Part shown: positions 1-12,083 of the stretch, piece by piece | Position numbering within the stretch: the first letter of the stretch is position 1 | Layout: the number at the start of each line of letters is the position of its first letter | Assembly (NCBI RefSeq): GCF_025698545.1 | Contig: NC_068569.1 | Coordinates: forward strand, 15,376,001 to 15,440,000 | Direction: 5' to 3' | Origin: Gossypium raimondii | Lineage: Eukaryota; Streptophyta; Magnoliopsida; Malvales; Malvaceae | Length of the DNA: 64,000 nucleotides | Notes under the pieces: generated by a model | What the model was told of the DNA's origin: nothing | Database searches by the model: none | Seen by the model: the letters and a program-made list of their open reading frames with translations, nothing else | Translations under genes and position numbers: made by a program

Positions 1-153
1 TATGGGGAAAAAGTCAAGAGAGAAAGTTTGCAGCTCAAGAAAAGGGTGCAATTCAGTCCACTCCGGAGCACAGCAACATCAGAACCTCAAGCCAAATCAA
101 GGCCTCCCTCACGAAGCCACTTCTCCCTCCTTCAACTGAAAATGTTTAACTAG
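1..153 (+). CDS. Possible C-terminal end of an unidentified gene (cut by window start)
   Basis: Frame 1 is open from the first base to a TAG at 151-153. It encodes about 50 residues rich in Lys, Arg, Ser and Pro, with a basic stretch (KVKRESLQLKKRVQF) and ending LLQLKMFN. The composition looks more like the tail of a real protein than random AT-rich DNA, and gene-free AT-rich sequence follows at once. I do not recognise the family. It could also be a chance open frame; only the upstream sequence would decide. Confidence 0.3.
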   Translation, partial: YGEKVKRESLQLKKRVQFSPLRSTATSEPQAKSRPPSRSHFSLLQLKMFN

Positions 154-540
154 AAGACCCCCCCCCCCCCAAGACTTTTAACCACAATGCTGGCTACCTG
201 GAGACAAAAAGAACAACTATAGCAGCAAAGGAAGGATAAACGAATGGGAAGCACTACGCCACGAGCTATATATATCCGAAAGTTTGTGTGTATGATTTTC
301 TTTAATTTCTTTCTTCTTTCCCTCATTTTTAATTAGTCAAATGGCTTTTTCTCCAAGTAGCTGAGAGGGTTAAATGAGAAGCGTTTTTGAAGGGGTGATG
401 ATGATGATCACTGTCAAACCTGCGTGGCCTATGGGAGCCTGAAACTCTCATATGCTTTCTCTATGGTATAATTATATGGTTTTATTTCAGATAATTATCA
501 GCTAAAAATCATTATCTATGTACGGTGTGATGGGACCCTA
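154..540. other. Gene-free stretch, possible 3' UTR
   Basis: There is a short poly-C run near 160-171 and otherwise mixed-composition sequence. If the open frame before it is a gene end, this would be its 3' untranslated region. No coding signal or repeat is visible. Confidence 0.3.
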
Positions 541-1287
541 AGATTGAATCCATGCTTATCGATACTTATTAATATTAAATTGATAATTGAAAACCTTATT
601 CTAAATGGTATAATAACACATTTACTCCTTAATATTTATATATTCTATCAATTGATCCTAATTCTAAATAATTCAATAAATTTAACCCTTCATATTTACA
701 AATTCTATCAATTTAGTACTCAAATTTTCTAACCAAAGCTCTCAACTTTTAAAGCAGAGGCATGTCACATCTATTAATTGTTTTATTTATGATCGAAATA
801 ATCCAATTTGGTACATAATTATTTTTAAATTAAATGTCATCTTTACCAATAAACTTTCTATGTCAATGTGCGTTCTTTTTTCTCTTTGCTAAAAGTATTA
901 TATTTTTTGTTTTCATATCCTTAAATTCTCATTTTGGGAGGATTTTAACAAATAGATACTTAATTGCTAGGAAACCAGAGTACAATCACTTAAGCTTATT
1001 TTTTCATCATCATTTTTTGGTGCAAGAATTTCAAGATATTTATTTTATATGCCTGAGTTTGAACTTTTAGGCATGTAATTCTGATATATTATTTTCCAAT
1101 CAAAAGTATTTTGCTATTTCATATGACTAATAAATATAGTTGGTAACTAGCTTTAATCATGAGTTTGTTTGTTGAACCTAGAAATTAAATTTTAAAAGCT
1201 TGATAATATTGATTTTTTTTTTGTTTATTTGTTTATGATGTGAAAATAGTATAAAGTTTTGAAGCTTATGATAAAACGACTCTTAAA

Positions 1288-1945
1288 TAGATGTATTTAT
1301 AGGCCGGGCCGGGTCGGGTCTCAATAGAATTTTAGGTTTGTTTTATAGGCACGAGCTCAGGTTAGCTCGAAAAAATGGGCCTAAAATTTTACCCAAGTCC
1401 AACTTGGATAAAAATGCTAAAGCTCAAGCCCGACCTGCCCGTATTAAATTTTTTTATATTATTATTTAAAAACAAATTTAAAAAAATGTAATAAATCAAA
1501 TACACTAAAAACATTGAACTAAATATTTCTCAACAAATTGGAAATAAATTTAAAAAATTATTTATATTTAAAACACTAAGATAGGTGCAACTTAGCAAGC
1601 AAATACCTCTAAACTGATAACAAAATTAACAATAAAACAATAGTTATACATTATCCTAATAATAACAACAAAATAGTAGCAATATCATAGTGAAACAACA
1701 CCAAAACAGTAACAAAAATAGTAAAAAAGCAACAAAAAGCAGCAGGGTTTTTTTGCAAATTCGAGCTAGGCCGGGCAAAAAAAAAGCTTATTCGAAGCCT
1801 AACTCGTTTAGAAAACGAGCCTCAATTTTTTGCCCAAACCCATTTTCCTAGCCAATATGTTTGCCCAAACCCTCTCACTTTTCAGGCGAAACATCGGGGG
1901 CAAACATCGGGTAGGGCTAGGTGACCTAATCCATGACCAACTCTA
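1288..1945. repeat. Small GGCCGGG-rich non-autonomous transposon, hAT-like
   Basis: The left edge carries 'aggccgggccgggtcggg' and the right edge carries a loosely complementary 'gggtagggctaggtgacc' followed by 'ctcta'. Between them are AT-rich spacer and short GC-rich blocks (near 1400-1430 and 1765-1900), with no coding capacity. The same edge style recurs at 19536 and 30000. The hAT assignment is inferred from the GC-rich ends and lack of coding; no target duplication could be fixed. Confidence 0.4.
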
Positions 1946-2246
1946 CCAATAAAGTGGACTAATTTTTTCAACTTTGTGTTTTCTATCTTGGTTTGCATAT
2001 TTTTGAAGTAAAATGTTCAAATTTTGCATTTTTGTTCAGTGAAAATTGCTTGATTTTGCACTGTTTAGCTTTATTTACTATTTGCCTTCTTATTTGTATT
2101 GTTTTCTTGATAAGTATAATATTTCCTTCAAGGTACATAGAAATAGTCTTTGAAGTTGGTTATTGAAATTGAAAAAATTATGAACATTTTATTTTTCATA
2201 AGAAAAAATATGAAAAAAATTAATTCAGTTTTCTTTTGTTACATTG

Positions 2247-2249
<3 letters not shown>

Positions 2250-2294
<45 letters not shown>
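2250..2294. repeat. TA dinucleotide microsatellite
   Basis: An uninterrupted run of about 22 TA units. It makes a spurious poly-Ile/Tyr open frame. Confidence 0.9.
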
Positions 2295-2300
<6 letters not shown>

Positions 2301-2570
2301 TTAAGAGAATATTATTTGTTCTATTTATTTTTAATTATTTGAGAAAAGTAAAACAATTAATAGATATTGAATGCCTGTATTTTAAAAGTTGAAAGCTTTG
2401 GTTAGAAAGTTTGAGTATCAAAATATGAAGTGTTAAATTTATTAAATTATTTAGAACTAGGATCAAATTGATAAAAATGTAAGTATTGATACCAAATGTG
2501 TTATTATACCAGTTAAAAAAGTTTTTCGTTATCAATTTAGCAATTGGTGACCAAAATAGTAATGAATTCA

Positions 2571-4498
2571 AATGTTAGTGCTTAAAATTGAATTTTGTTT
2601 AAAGTTGAATGACCAAAATAGAAACGTAGACATAATTAGGTACACATTTGTATATATATTTTTGTAATTTTGATAATCTTATTTTTTTAATGCCATAATT
2701 GTCACTCTTCTTTTCGGCGTACTGGTTTTTTTCTTATAAAACCCTTATTTCAAAATTAAAATTTCCCCTTGTCTTTTTCATCCGTTCATTTCTCTTTGTT
2801 TTCAGTTTTTGTAACACAACCCTTACAGATGAGAAAAAAAAAATCTGAAAATCAAAAATCCATCAAAAAGATGTTATTTAAAAGGTTTTGCTTCATAAGT
2901 TTAAAATTAGTGTCGAATTTTGTTCAGCCGGGTTGGTAGGGCTCAATGAATTTTTTTCATATTTAAAACTTTTAAAGATTTAAATTAGTAAAGCTAAAAT
3001 TATACTTTAGCCCTTTAAAACTGATAAAATTTAATTTAATTTATTTTTAAAACTTGTAAATATATAAAATATTAAAATAGTGAAATTACATTTTAATATC
3101 GTAAAATTACAATTTAATTTCGACCCTAAAAATATATTTTGGAAATAAAATCCATAAATTTAAAACTCAAAATTATAATAAAAATTTAAAATAAACCGAA
3201 CCAAATTATCATAAAAAAATCTAGTTTACTCAACGCTTTTAAATTATGTACTTGTAAAGCGAAATAGAGGCATAAGATAAAACTTTATGGATGTATAGAT
3301 TAAAATTACGGAATTAAATGAGAAGTAATTTGAAAACAAGGTTTTAGATAAATAAAATAAACGAAGAGTTTTCAAAATTTTGGATAATGTATATAACTAC
3401 GAAGTTCGAAAATCTAAGAAATTAAAATGTTCAGAATATTTGCAATAATTATGGAATATATTGAAAATAATTTATAGTTGCCCATCTTTATCCATCGATT
3501 GAATAAATAAAATGAATTTAAAACTGAGAATCCAAAAAAAAAAAATCAAAAGATAAGTTTCCAGTGCCTTAAAACTATATACTTTAAAATTTACTTTACA
3601 TAATCAAAATGAATGTCAGACATACCATACCATTATAGAGAGAGTAAACCTTTTGTTTAGTAGTTGAAATTTTCTAAGCTATTGAAATGGTTCAAACTAC
3701 ACTAATTTTATGCAAAACTCAAGATTTTAAACTTACAGCTACTTTCTTCCTTGTTCTTAGGATTTACTCTTCAAAAGTCCTTTCCATAAAAATATAACAC
3801 GTAAAATTTCTCTTCTTTTTGTTCTGCAAGTAGAGGCTAGAGATACGAATGAAAGAATAAATTAAAATTCACTCTTATCTTGAACTTTTATTTTATGCAT
3901 GGCAGCGGACCTAGGCTGTGTCGTCTGAGGTTGATAACGTCAGCAAGCTAATACCCTGAGACAACAGGACATCTTTGAGATTACATGGCCAACACTAGCA
4001 GATCCAATATGGGCCAATTAATTTAGGCTGTAGGCCTAATCTGGGTTCTTAACCATGGGAATTAGGCCACCATCCTGACTAGGCTCGAGCGTCTTGCATA
4101 TGGGTTCATTGTGATAGATTTTGTGGTATGTTCGTTTCAAATTCTTAGCAAAAGGATAAAAGGTAAATGGATCTACGCAATGATCAATATATTCGGACCT
4201 AAGGAATGGATATTCCTTTTTGAAGGATTTTAATTGGATGGCTCCGCCTACCAAACCAAACCTTTTTTTTTAATTACAAAACTGACCGAAGAAGTGGAGG
4301 CAAAACAAGCTGTCTCATCTCTGCAAGCGTTGTAACCATTTATATCTTGTAAGAAACTATTCACAAATCAACTACCGGTCTTAGAAACAAAGAAAAAACA
4401 TATCAACTATCGGTCAGTCTTTCGAGTTATAAAAACAAAAGCTGTGCAATTGTTATACGCTTGAAAGGCGGCGCATGGGAAAATAAATGACAAGTACT
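2571..4498. other. AT-rich intergenic DNA upstream of the first phosphatase gene
   Basis: Very AT-rich sequence up to about 3900, with short A/T repeats near 3000-3200 typical of decayed repeats. From about 3900 to 4500 the composition becomes more balanced, as expected for a promoter-proximal region. No gene is visible. Confidence 0.5.
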
Positions 4499-4519
4499 AT
4501 TTAAAAGGCATCAACCTGT

Positions 4520-4527
4520 GAATATTC
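4520..4527 (+). promoter_or_regulatory. P1BS-like PHR1 site upstream of first phosphatase
   Basis: GAATATTC matches the P1BS consensus GNATATNC bound by PHR1-type phosphate-starvation regulators. It lies 109 bp before the chosen ATG, just after a TTTAAAAGG TATA-like stretch at about 4500. The second phosphatase has a P1BS at nearly the same distance. A chance match is possible in AT-rich DNA. Confidence 0.45.
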
Positions 4528-4628
4528 CCTTCGCCATTTTCTTCTTAATATAATTGTGGGAGATCCTTCTAGTTTCCACCGCGAGTGCTTTTGGAGTTGC
4601 TGGTGACACACTGGTTTGGGATTTAAAG

Positions 4629-7213
4629 ATGGTTGCTGCGAGGTGGAACTGTTTTAGTTTTCAGTTGGTTTTTGCGATTAGCTTTATTTTTAGTATAGCT
4701 GAGGTTTGCAATGGAGGAAGAACCAGCAGTTTCGTAAGGAATAGTGACTTGTCTCGTGATATGCCACTGGACAGCGATGTGTTCCGGGTGCCTCCCGGCT
4801 ACAATGCTCCCCAACAGGTATGTTTTCTCTTTTTTCTTTTTTTTTATCTATTTCCTGTTCATATAAATTTTCTGCTTGTTAAATGGTTAATCTTGTGATA
4901 GGCAGCTGAAGTTTCTTGAAGAACCTTTTTCCGTTTCTAAATAATCAGTTTTAGGAATCTATTTCAAAACTGTGAAGCCTTTCTTCCAATTGATTTAGTT
5001 GGGTTAATATTGTTTGATGATACAACTGAAGGTTCATATAACACAAGGGGACCATCTGGGGAATGCTGTGATCGTCTCTTGGGTAACTCCGGATGAACCT
5101 GGTTCAAATTCAGTCTTTTACTGGGCTGAAAACAGTGAACTCAAAAACAGTGCACAAGGCATTGTTCTTACTTACAAGTACTTCAATTACACTTCTGGTT
5201 TCATTCACCATTGCACCGTCAGGGATTTGGAGGTTTGTACTTCCTCTGCTTTGTTTGAAATCTATGACATGAAAATATACTAGATTCTGCTTCTGGTCGG
5301 CCTAATTTTAGTTAGGTTTGTAGTTTGATACCAAGTATTACTATGAGGTTGGGATCGGGAATTCATCGAGACGATTCTGGTTTGTAACTCCCCCTGCAAT
5401 TGGCCCTGACGTACCATACACTTTTGGTCTCATAGGTATTGTTAATGACTTTGTACGGAGGATTTAAGCCATAAAGTAACTTGTTGATGTGATTTTTACA
5501 TTTCAGAATTTATCATGTGGGATGCTACATGTGTATCCTGGTCTTACAATGTTGAGCATTTGAGTAGGTGATCTCGGGCAAACTCATGATTCAAACAGCA
5601 CGCTCACCCACTATGAGTTAAACCCTGCAAAAGGACAGACACTATTGTTCCTGGGAGACCTCTCCTATGCGGATGCCTATCCATTTCATGACAACGCAAG
5701 ATGGGATACTTGGGGAAGGTTTATTGAGCGAAATGCGGCATATCAACCTTGGATATGGACTGCTGGAAATCACGAAATTGATGTTGTTCCCGCAATAGTA
5801 GGCAACTTCCTGCTTTCTCCCTTGTCATTTTCTTATGAGTCGATGCATTAAACTAGTTAACTAAAGTTTTTTTTCCTTTAACTTTCAATTAATGCTTGCC
5901 TTTTATCAGAACCGTAATTAGCATAAGCGTATTAATTAAGCAATTGTGGTTTTGTTTCAGAGGGAAGCTATACCTTTCAAGCCCTACACACACCGTTATC
6001 ATGTACCCTATACAGCATCAGGGAGTACATCTCCTCTTTGGTACTCCATCAAGAGAGCTTCAACATATATCATTGTCTTGTCTTCCTACTCAGCTTATGG
6101 TATTAATTTTACTATTTAACTTATTTGTGTGTTGTCAAACAGGCAATAGCAGTCTATAACACATAATTAAATGATGAGCATATGGGATTCCATTTTAGTG
6201 GACTTTTCACTAGAACTTAGGGTGATTCATCTTATTACATTAGTGGAAAAAAAAGCTTCATGAGGAAAACTTGGTTCATTGTTTTCTGCCTCATGTAAAA
6301 GAACCAAGAAGTTGTATTTAGCTGCCTTTTAAGTTTGAACTGTTTTTATGCATGTAGCTGATGAAGATATCTGGAAATATATCAATTATCTACTGAAAAT
6401 GCCTATTGCAGGGACATCCACACCTCAGTACAAATGGCTTGAAAGGGAGCTTCCAAAAGTGAACCGGACAGAAACACCATGGCTCATTGTCCTTATGCAT
6501 TCTCCTTTTTACAACAGTTATGTACATCATTATATGGAAGGGGAGTCCATGAGAGTAATGTTTGAGCCATGGTTTGTGGAGTACAAGGTTGATGTTGTAT
6601 TCGCTGGACACGTCCATGCATATGAGAGATCCGTAAGTTCACATCCTCTGTTCTAGAATTTTTCTTGGAAAAATAACTTTGCGAGTTATTGCAGTTACAT
6701 AATGGTCCTTTGGCCTTACAATGCAGTATGTTTCTCCCTAATTTGATACTCACATCGCTTTGATATGATAATTTGTGTAACACTGACTGCAGGAACGCAT
6801 ATCGAATATTGCGTATAACATTGCTAATGGATTGTGCACTCCCATAAAGGATCCATCTGCTCCAGTGTACTTGACCATTGGAGATGGAGGAAATCTGGAA
6901 GGATTGGTGACAGAGTATGCAATCTCGTTTTAAGATCCATCTCTCCTTGAATCAAAATTCTCTCTGTTGTGATCATTTATCAGTGTTGGTGTTATTGAAC
7001 AGGATGACAGAGCCACAGCCGAACTACTCGGCGTATCGTGAAGCCAGTTTTGGTCATGGAATACTGGAAATTAAGAACAGGACTCATGCTTACTTTGGTT
7101 GGCATCGAAATCAAGACGGTTATGCTGTGGAAGCGGATTCCCTATGGTTGCACAATAGATATTGGAGCGTTTCAGATTCAGAAGAATTATCTGTAGCCAC
7201 TGCCACCATATGA
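4629..7213 (+). CDS. Purple acid phosphatase, secreted plant high-molecular-weight type, 8 exons
   Basis: Exons by GT-AG borders and family homology: 4629-4817, 5032-5232, 5324-5435, 5568-5797, 5961-6099, 6412-6632, 6793-6914, 7003-7213. Lengths sum to 1425 nt (474 aa) with all phases compatible. The start MVAARWNCF opens a hydrophobic signal peptide ending near EVCNGG; an upstream in-frame ATG at 4554 would put it behind an unlikely extension. The dinuclear Fe(III)-metal site is complete: GDLGQT, GDLSYAD, GNHE, the LMHSPFY histidine and GHVHAYER. The N-terminal DMPLDSDVF and [10 protein letters not shown] motifs place it in the PAP10/PAP12/PAP26 group, which releases phosphate from organic esters in cell wall or vacuole. 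N-glycosylation sequons such as NYTS are present. Which Arabidopsis PAP is the orthologue cannot be settled by eye. Confidence 0.93.
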
Positions 7214-8815
7214 TTTTACATTGTGTCGCTTTAGCTAGCTAGCCAGCCCAATTATATCTGTCAAGGTGTTTTTATTCATTGCAAAACTTACAAGTTTTAC
7301 TTCCAGTAAATGTAAGGTATTGGGAATAAATGGCTAAAACTGGAATAACCATTAACCAAGCACGTGGTGGTTGCCTTGCGACATGGAAAATGGCGCCCCA
7401 GGAATTCTATATTAGACTCGATCTTTGTAAAAACTCTGGAAACAGCCAAAACATTGTAGAATCTCTATACTATTGGGGGCGGGGGGTAAAGTTTTATTAT
7501 AAAGATAATGCATGTGGGTTTGGAAATGTGAGGGAGATCTCTATTAATGAAGTGAGGGAGGGTCCCATGATTGCTTTTCTTTAGACTCATTAGGGAAATT
7601 ATATGTTGGCCGAGTTTTTTTAATCTCCAACTTTTAGTTAAAAGTAAACAAAAAAAATGTCACTTGTCGTTGAATTAGTTAATGTATCATATTAATAATT
7701 TGTTATTGATTAACGACAGTTTGAATAATAAAATTAAAAAAACAATTATTTATAATTCACTATTTATAGATTTGACATTGGTGCTTTTATATGTTAGTTA
7801 GATTATGGTACTTAATCGTGTCATAATTGATGCTTTGTTCCTGTCAAAATACAACAGAAACTATCCGTTCATCTATTTTTGTCCTTTTGTTTCTCTCTTT
7901 GGTTTATTTTAAAATTTAATGTGTCCAACATATATTACATGCATATTGTTGTCTGTTTGTTATTTCACATATTACTTATAAAAAAGTAGTTAATAGATTT
8001 AACCATTATCGTTTGTATCAAGATTAAAATTTTGAAATTAAAAAAGTAAAGCTATTAAGAATGATCCAATTAGTAAACATGAACTAATCTATAACTTTAC
8101 ACATAATACAAGACTAATAACATAATTTAACCAAACAAAGTTAACTGTTACTATTGGTTAGGACTAAAATTTTAAAAATAAAAAAGTACAAGGACTAAAA
8201 TTGATCAAATTAAAGGAGAGGTACTAAATTTACAATTTACACAAAGTATAGGGTTTAATAGCAGAATTTGACTATAAAGTTATGTAGATCAAAGCTAAAG
8301 TTTAACATATTTAAATGAAATTAAAGATTTAAAAGGAAAAAAACGAGGGGACAAATACAGAAAGCAACTAGATTGAAATATTGCAGACATATGTGTTCAA
8401 TGATTGTCTGCACATAACTGCAGGAGGTTGTAGTTCAACCCTCCATCAGTTATTCCATTGGTTACTTTCGGCTTATCACTACGATTTTATCATTTTTTAA
8501 AGAATAATCAGATCATATTTTGGTATTAAATTAATAAACTCACTCATGTCTGAATATAAAAATGGGTGGGCATAAGGTTTAATGAGCAGACCTTCCTCTA
8601 ATTAGCGGCAGTCGACTGTGGTTCATATCATGAAACCACTTAGACAACTCTTTAATCATGGTAAACTTTTTACCTCATAACCCAAACCTCCGAGAATAAT
8701 AAAGAAGATAAGAATATTATTTAATTCTTACTTTTTTGAGGTGTGGCAGATCCATTTTACAATTTCCTCAGTTTTATGTATTGTATTCTTATAGAAGTTA
8801 TTCATTCTATTGAAA
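7214..8815. other. Spacer between the two phosphatase genes
   Basis: The 3' flank of the first gene, then AT-rich DNA. A degenerate direct repeat of about 125 bp lies at roughly 8020-8280: phrases like 'actaaaatttt...aaaaagta' and 'ttacacaaagtata' recur with drift, a common plant transposon-debris motif. An 84-codon open frame at 7330-7584 has no recognisable domain. Confidence 0.45.
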
Positions 8816-8823
8816 GCATATTC
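8816..8823 (+). promoter_or_regulatory. P1BS-like PHR1 site upstream of second phosphatase
   Basis: GCATATTC fits GNATATNC and lies 113 bp before the ATG at 8929, almost the same offset as in the first copy. Shared position suggests common phosphate-starvation control, which is an inference. Confidence 0.42.
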
Positions 8824-8928
8824 TAAAAACAGACACTAGTGAAGGGAATTTTACCAAACAGTCAAAATATACATGAACTAGAAACCAAGGGTCAGTTTCA
8901 GTAGGTATGTTGAAGAGATTCTACAAAG

Positions 8929-11140
8929 ATGGCCTTGCTGAAAGTCTTTGACCCTTGTGCTATTTGTCTCCTCTGTTTGGTATTGAGTGCATCTGAGTTG
9001 TGCAATGGAGGAATAACTGGTAACTTTCTAAGGAAAGAGTATTCTCCAGATATGCCCCTTGACAGTGATGTTTTCCAAGTTCCTCCTGGTTATAACGCAC
9101 CTCAACAGGTAACGCTTATTTCTCTTATTAAACTTCTTCCAATATTTTAATGGGTTGTTTTAAACCTTAGATAGCTGGTTTTCTGAATCATGATAGGTCC
9201 ATATAACACAAGGGATACTGATGGGAGGGGAGTGATCATCTCTTGGATAACTCCTGATGAACCTGGCTCTGACACAGTTCTCTACTGGTCTGAAAATAGT
9301 AAGCATAAGAATCGTGCCGAGGGGATTTTTGTCAGATATAAGTTCTTCAATTACACTTCAGGGTACATCCATCACTGCACCATCAAGAACCTGGAGGTAT
9401 TCTTTCTCTCTTTTTAGTCAGGTTTTTCATCTTAAGAAGCTTAATTTAGTTTATTTATTAGTTAATATGACCATAAGCCAAGTTTAAGAGAAATATCTGG
9501 GTATAATTAGAGCTTCATTTCACATTCTGCAGTATAACACCAAATACATGTATGAGATAGGAATAGGATATACTATCAGACGATTCTGGTTTAAGACTCC
9601 TCCAAGAACTGGCCCTGCTGTTCCTTACACTTTTGGTCTGATAGGTAACATCTATGTCACCGTCTTATTAACTTTTGGTCTTTGTCGCCTCTGATTTGTC
9701 TGATTATACTCTCATAAATTGATTACAGAGTATTGCATGGATTATTTTGATCTGAATCCTAATTGAGCACTTTGGAACAGGGGATCTTGGTCAAACACAT
9801 GATTCAAATGTTACACTCACATATTATGAATCAAATCCAGAGAAAGGGAAAACAGTCTTGTTTTTAGGGGACCTCTCATACTCAAATGACTATCCGTTCC
9901 ATGATAATACTCGGTGGGATACATGGGGAAGATTCCTAGAGAGGAATGCTGCTTATCAGCCTTGGATTTGGACTGCAGGGAATCATGAACTTGATTTTGT
10001 CCTCAACTTGTATGTCGTTTAACTCTTCTTGCACTTACTGGAACTGCATATTATTCATCTTCCATCTATAACCTTTTACCGATTCCACAACCATTTGACT
10101 GTAATCTGCTTCCCTGTACTGTTGCCTATGCACACGAGCAGAATGTCCTAAAACGTCGTTATGTTGCAGGAAGAAACTACACCCTTTAAGCCATATATGC
10201 ACCGTTATTATGTCCCATATGCATCATCGCATAGTACATCTCCATTATGGTATTCGATCAAGAGAGGCTCAGCTTACCTAATTGTTTTATCGTCTTATTC
10301 AGCATACGGTAAGTATTTATGGAAGACAACAATGGTTACAGACATTTTTGTTTCTTGTACAGCTGATTTCCAATTTTGATATCGACAGGAAAATCCACTC
10401 CTCAATACAAATGGCTAAGAGATGAGCTACCTAAAGTGGATAGAAGCACGACCCCATGGTTGATTGTTCTTATGCACTGCCCAATTTATACTAGTAACTG
10501 GCATCATTTTATGGAAGGAGAAACCATGAGAGTGGTGTTTGAGTCATGGTTTGTCAAGTACAAAGTGGATGTTGTATTTTCAGGCCATGTTCATGCCTAT
10601 GAGCGATCCGTTAGTACCATCCATTTTTTAATCCAAGGCGGTTTTTTCCCCTTCCAAGCTCTGTTTTGTGCTTAGCTTAGTACCTCAATGCTTCCATTTG
10701 ACTCCCATTGTTTCGGGTTGCAGAAGCGTATATCAAATATTGCATATAATATTATGAATGGAATGTGTACTCCTGTTGATGACCAGTCTGCACCAGTCTA
10801 CATTACCATTGGAGATGGAGGAAATCATGATGGACCAGCTATAGGGTAAATATTAATGCTTATTAATTTGTAGATATTAATGCTTTTATTATATGATCCT
10901 ACTATGATATTGACTGAGCATTCTGTGTCTGGATTAAGCAGCATGGTGGAACCACAGCCCAGCTTCTCAGCCTATAGGGAGGCTAGTTTTGGTCATGGTA
11001 TATTCGATATCAAGAGCAGGACACATGCCTATTTCAGTTGGCACCGAAATCAAGATGGATATGCTGTCGAAGCTGATTCTTTCTGGTTTCACAACAGTTA
11101 CTGGAATCCCTTAGGGAAATCCTTTGTAGCTCAATACTAA
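8929..11140 (+). pseudogene. Tandem purple acid phosphatase copy with two single-base shortfalls
   Basis: Exons mirror the upstream gene: 8929-9108, 9197-9396, 9533-9644, 9781-10009, 10170-10308, 10389-10609, 10724-10845, 10942-11140. Signal peptide ([19 protein letters not shown]), [28 protein letters not shown] and GHVHAYER are all readable, so the metal site is kept. Exon 2 is 200 nt instead of 201 and exon 4 is 229 instead of 230. The missing base falls in a G run after the ITQ codons near 9212 and in a C run near 10001. Each shifts the frame, and they do not compensate because the exons between are in the normal frame. Both lie in homopolymers, so assembly error is a real alternative; if so, this is an intact gene of about 465 aa. 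It is the nearest relative of its neighbour and clearly a tandem duplicate. Confidence 0.8.
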
Positions 11141-12083
11141 TAAATCATTCATCCAAACTAGTTCTTACAATATAGTAGTAGTTAAACTGTAACGTGCCTC
11201 TGTCTGTCATGAAAGAAAAATATATCTTGGATTTTAAGATCAGTGTGAACATAAATTGTCAGCAGAAAACAAGTGTGTGAACACAATTTAAATTTGTCAT
11301 TTTGTTGGAAAAACATAAAAAACCAAATTAAGAAATATCTTTTCTTTGCACGTATACCAGGAAAAATAAAAACGGATGTTATGTGCACGAAAAAAACTGC
11401 GCTTGCTGACAAGAGAAAATGGAAGACAACAAAGGTTTCATCAATATTAAAGTGCGCAGTCGCAGACGTTTCTTACCAACCATGGATTCTTGGTTTTTTC
11501 TTTTTCACCTTAATTTTTATTGAAAACGTAGTGAATTCTTCAACATCTGCAAATAGTACTTAAGGATGACGAACGCTGATTTATACAAACTTGAGTTGAT
11601 TAAGTTTGGCCCTTCCATTGATGACCGAAATCAAGCAATGATATAGAAGAAGTACTTACTACTAATGGTGGACAATAATAATGTGACATTTTTTTTCTAT
11701 ATAGTTTCCACTAAGTAGTCTTAGAAATTATTCTATGACAAGACATATATTGCACATGTTGATTTTATACAAACGTTATACGCTTCGACACAGAAGCCGG
11801 CTAGAACAGCACGTGACTTATATATATATATATATATACACTTACAGAAACAAAAACGTAAAAAAAAAAAAAAAAAAAACAAAACAAAACAAACCCCTTA
11901 AGCCAGGACAAACCCAGAAAAACCCATGATGTATTCATGGCTATTACTGTATGAGTATAGACTGTAGAGTGTAGACGGTAAGGACACAACATTTATAATA
12001 TCTATATACACACTTATATATGCACCCTATCCCTAAGTATGTATAGTTTCAGATTTCCACGTAAGGTAACATCTAGCTTTGGT
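11141..12083. other. Intergenic region between convergent phosphatase and DREB genes
   Basis: This holds the 3' flanks of both genes. A short TA run (about 11819-11837) and a poly-A tract near 11861-11879 are present. No gene is seen; the 96-codon frame at 11273-11563 has no family features. Confidence 0.5.

Larger units (their letters stand above)
545..2570. mobile_element. Degenerate inverted-repeat DNA transposon (MULE-like), non-autonomous
   Basis: Sequence at about 575-800 reappears in reverse complement at about 2338-2530. A shared core runs through 'attctaaataattcaat' and 'gtgttattatacc', so the arms are imperfect terminal inverted repeats roughly 200 bp long. The same arm sequence flanks the element at 44.4-45.3 kb, so this is a family. 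Outer termini and target duplication are not clear here. The interior holds another small repeat (1288-1945) and a TA microsatellite, and no transposase. MULE-like is inferred from the arm style only. Confidence 0.45.

Noticed and set aside
4554-4628. Upstream ATG as the start of the first phosphatase
   Set aside because: It would add 25 residues ahead of a good signal peptide; the ATG at 4629 matches relatives.
7330-7584. 84-codon open frame just after the first phosphatase
   Set aside because: No domain, no splice partner, and it lies in the gene's 3' flank.
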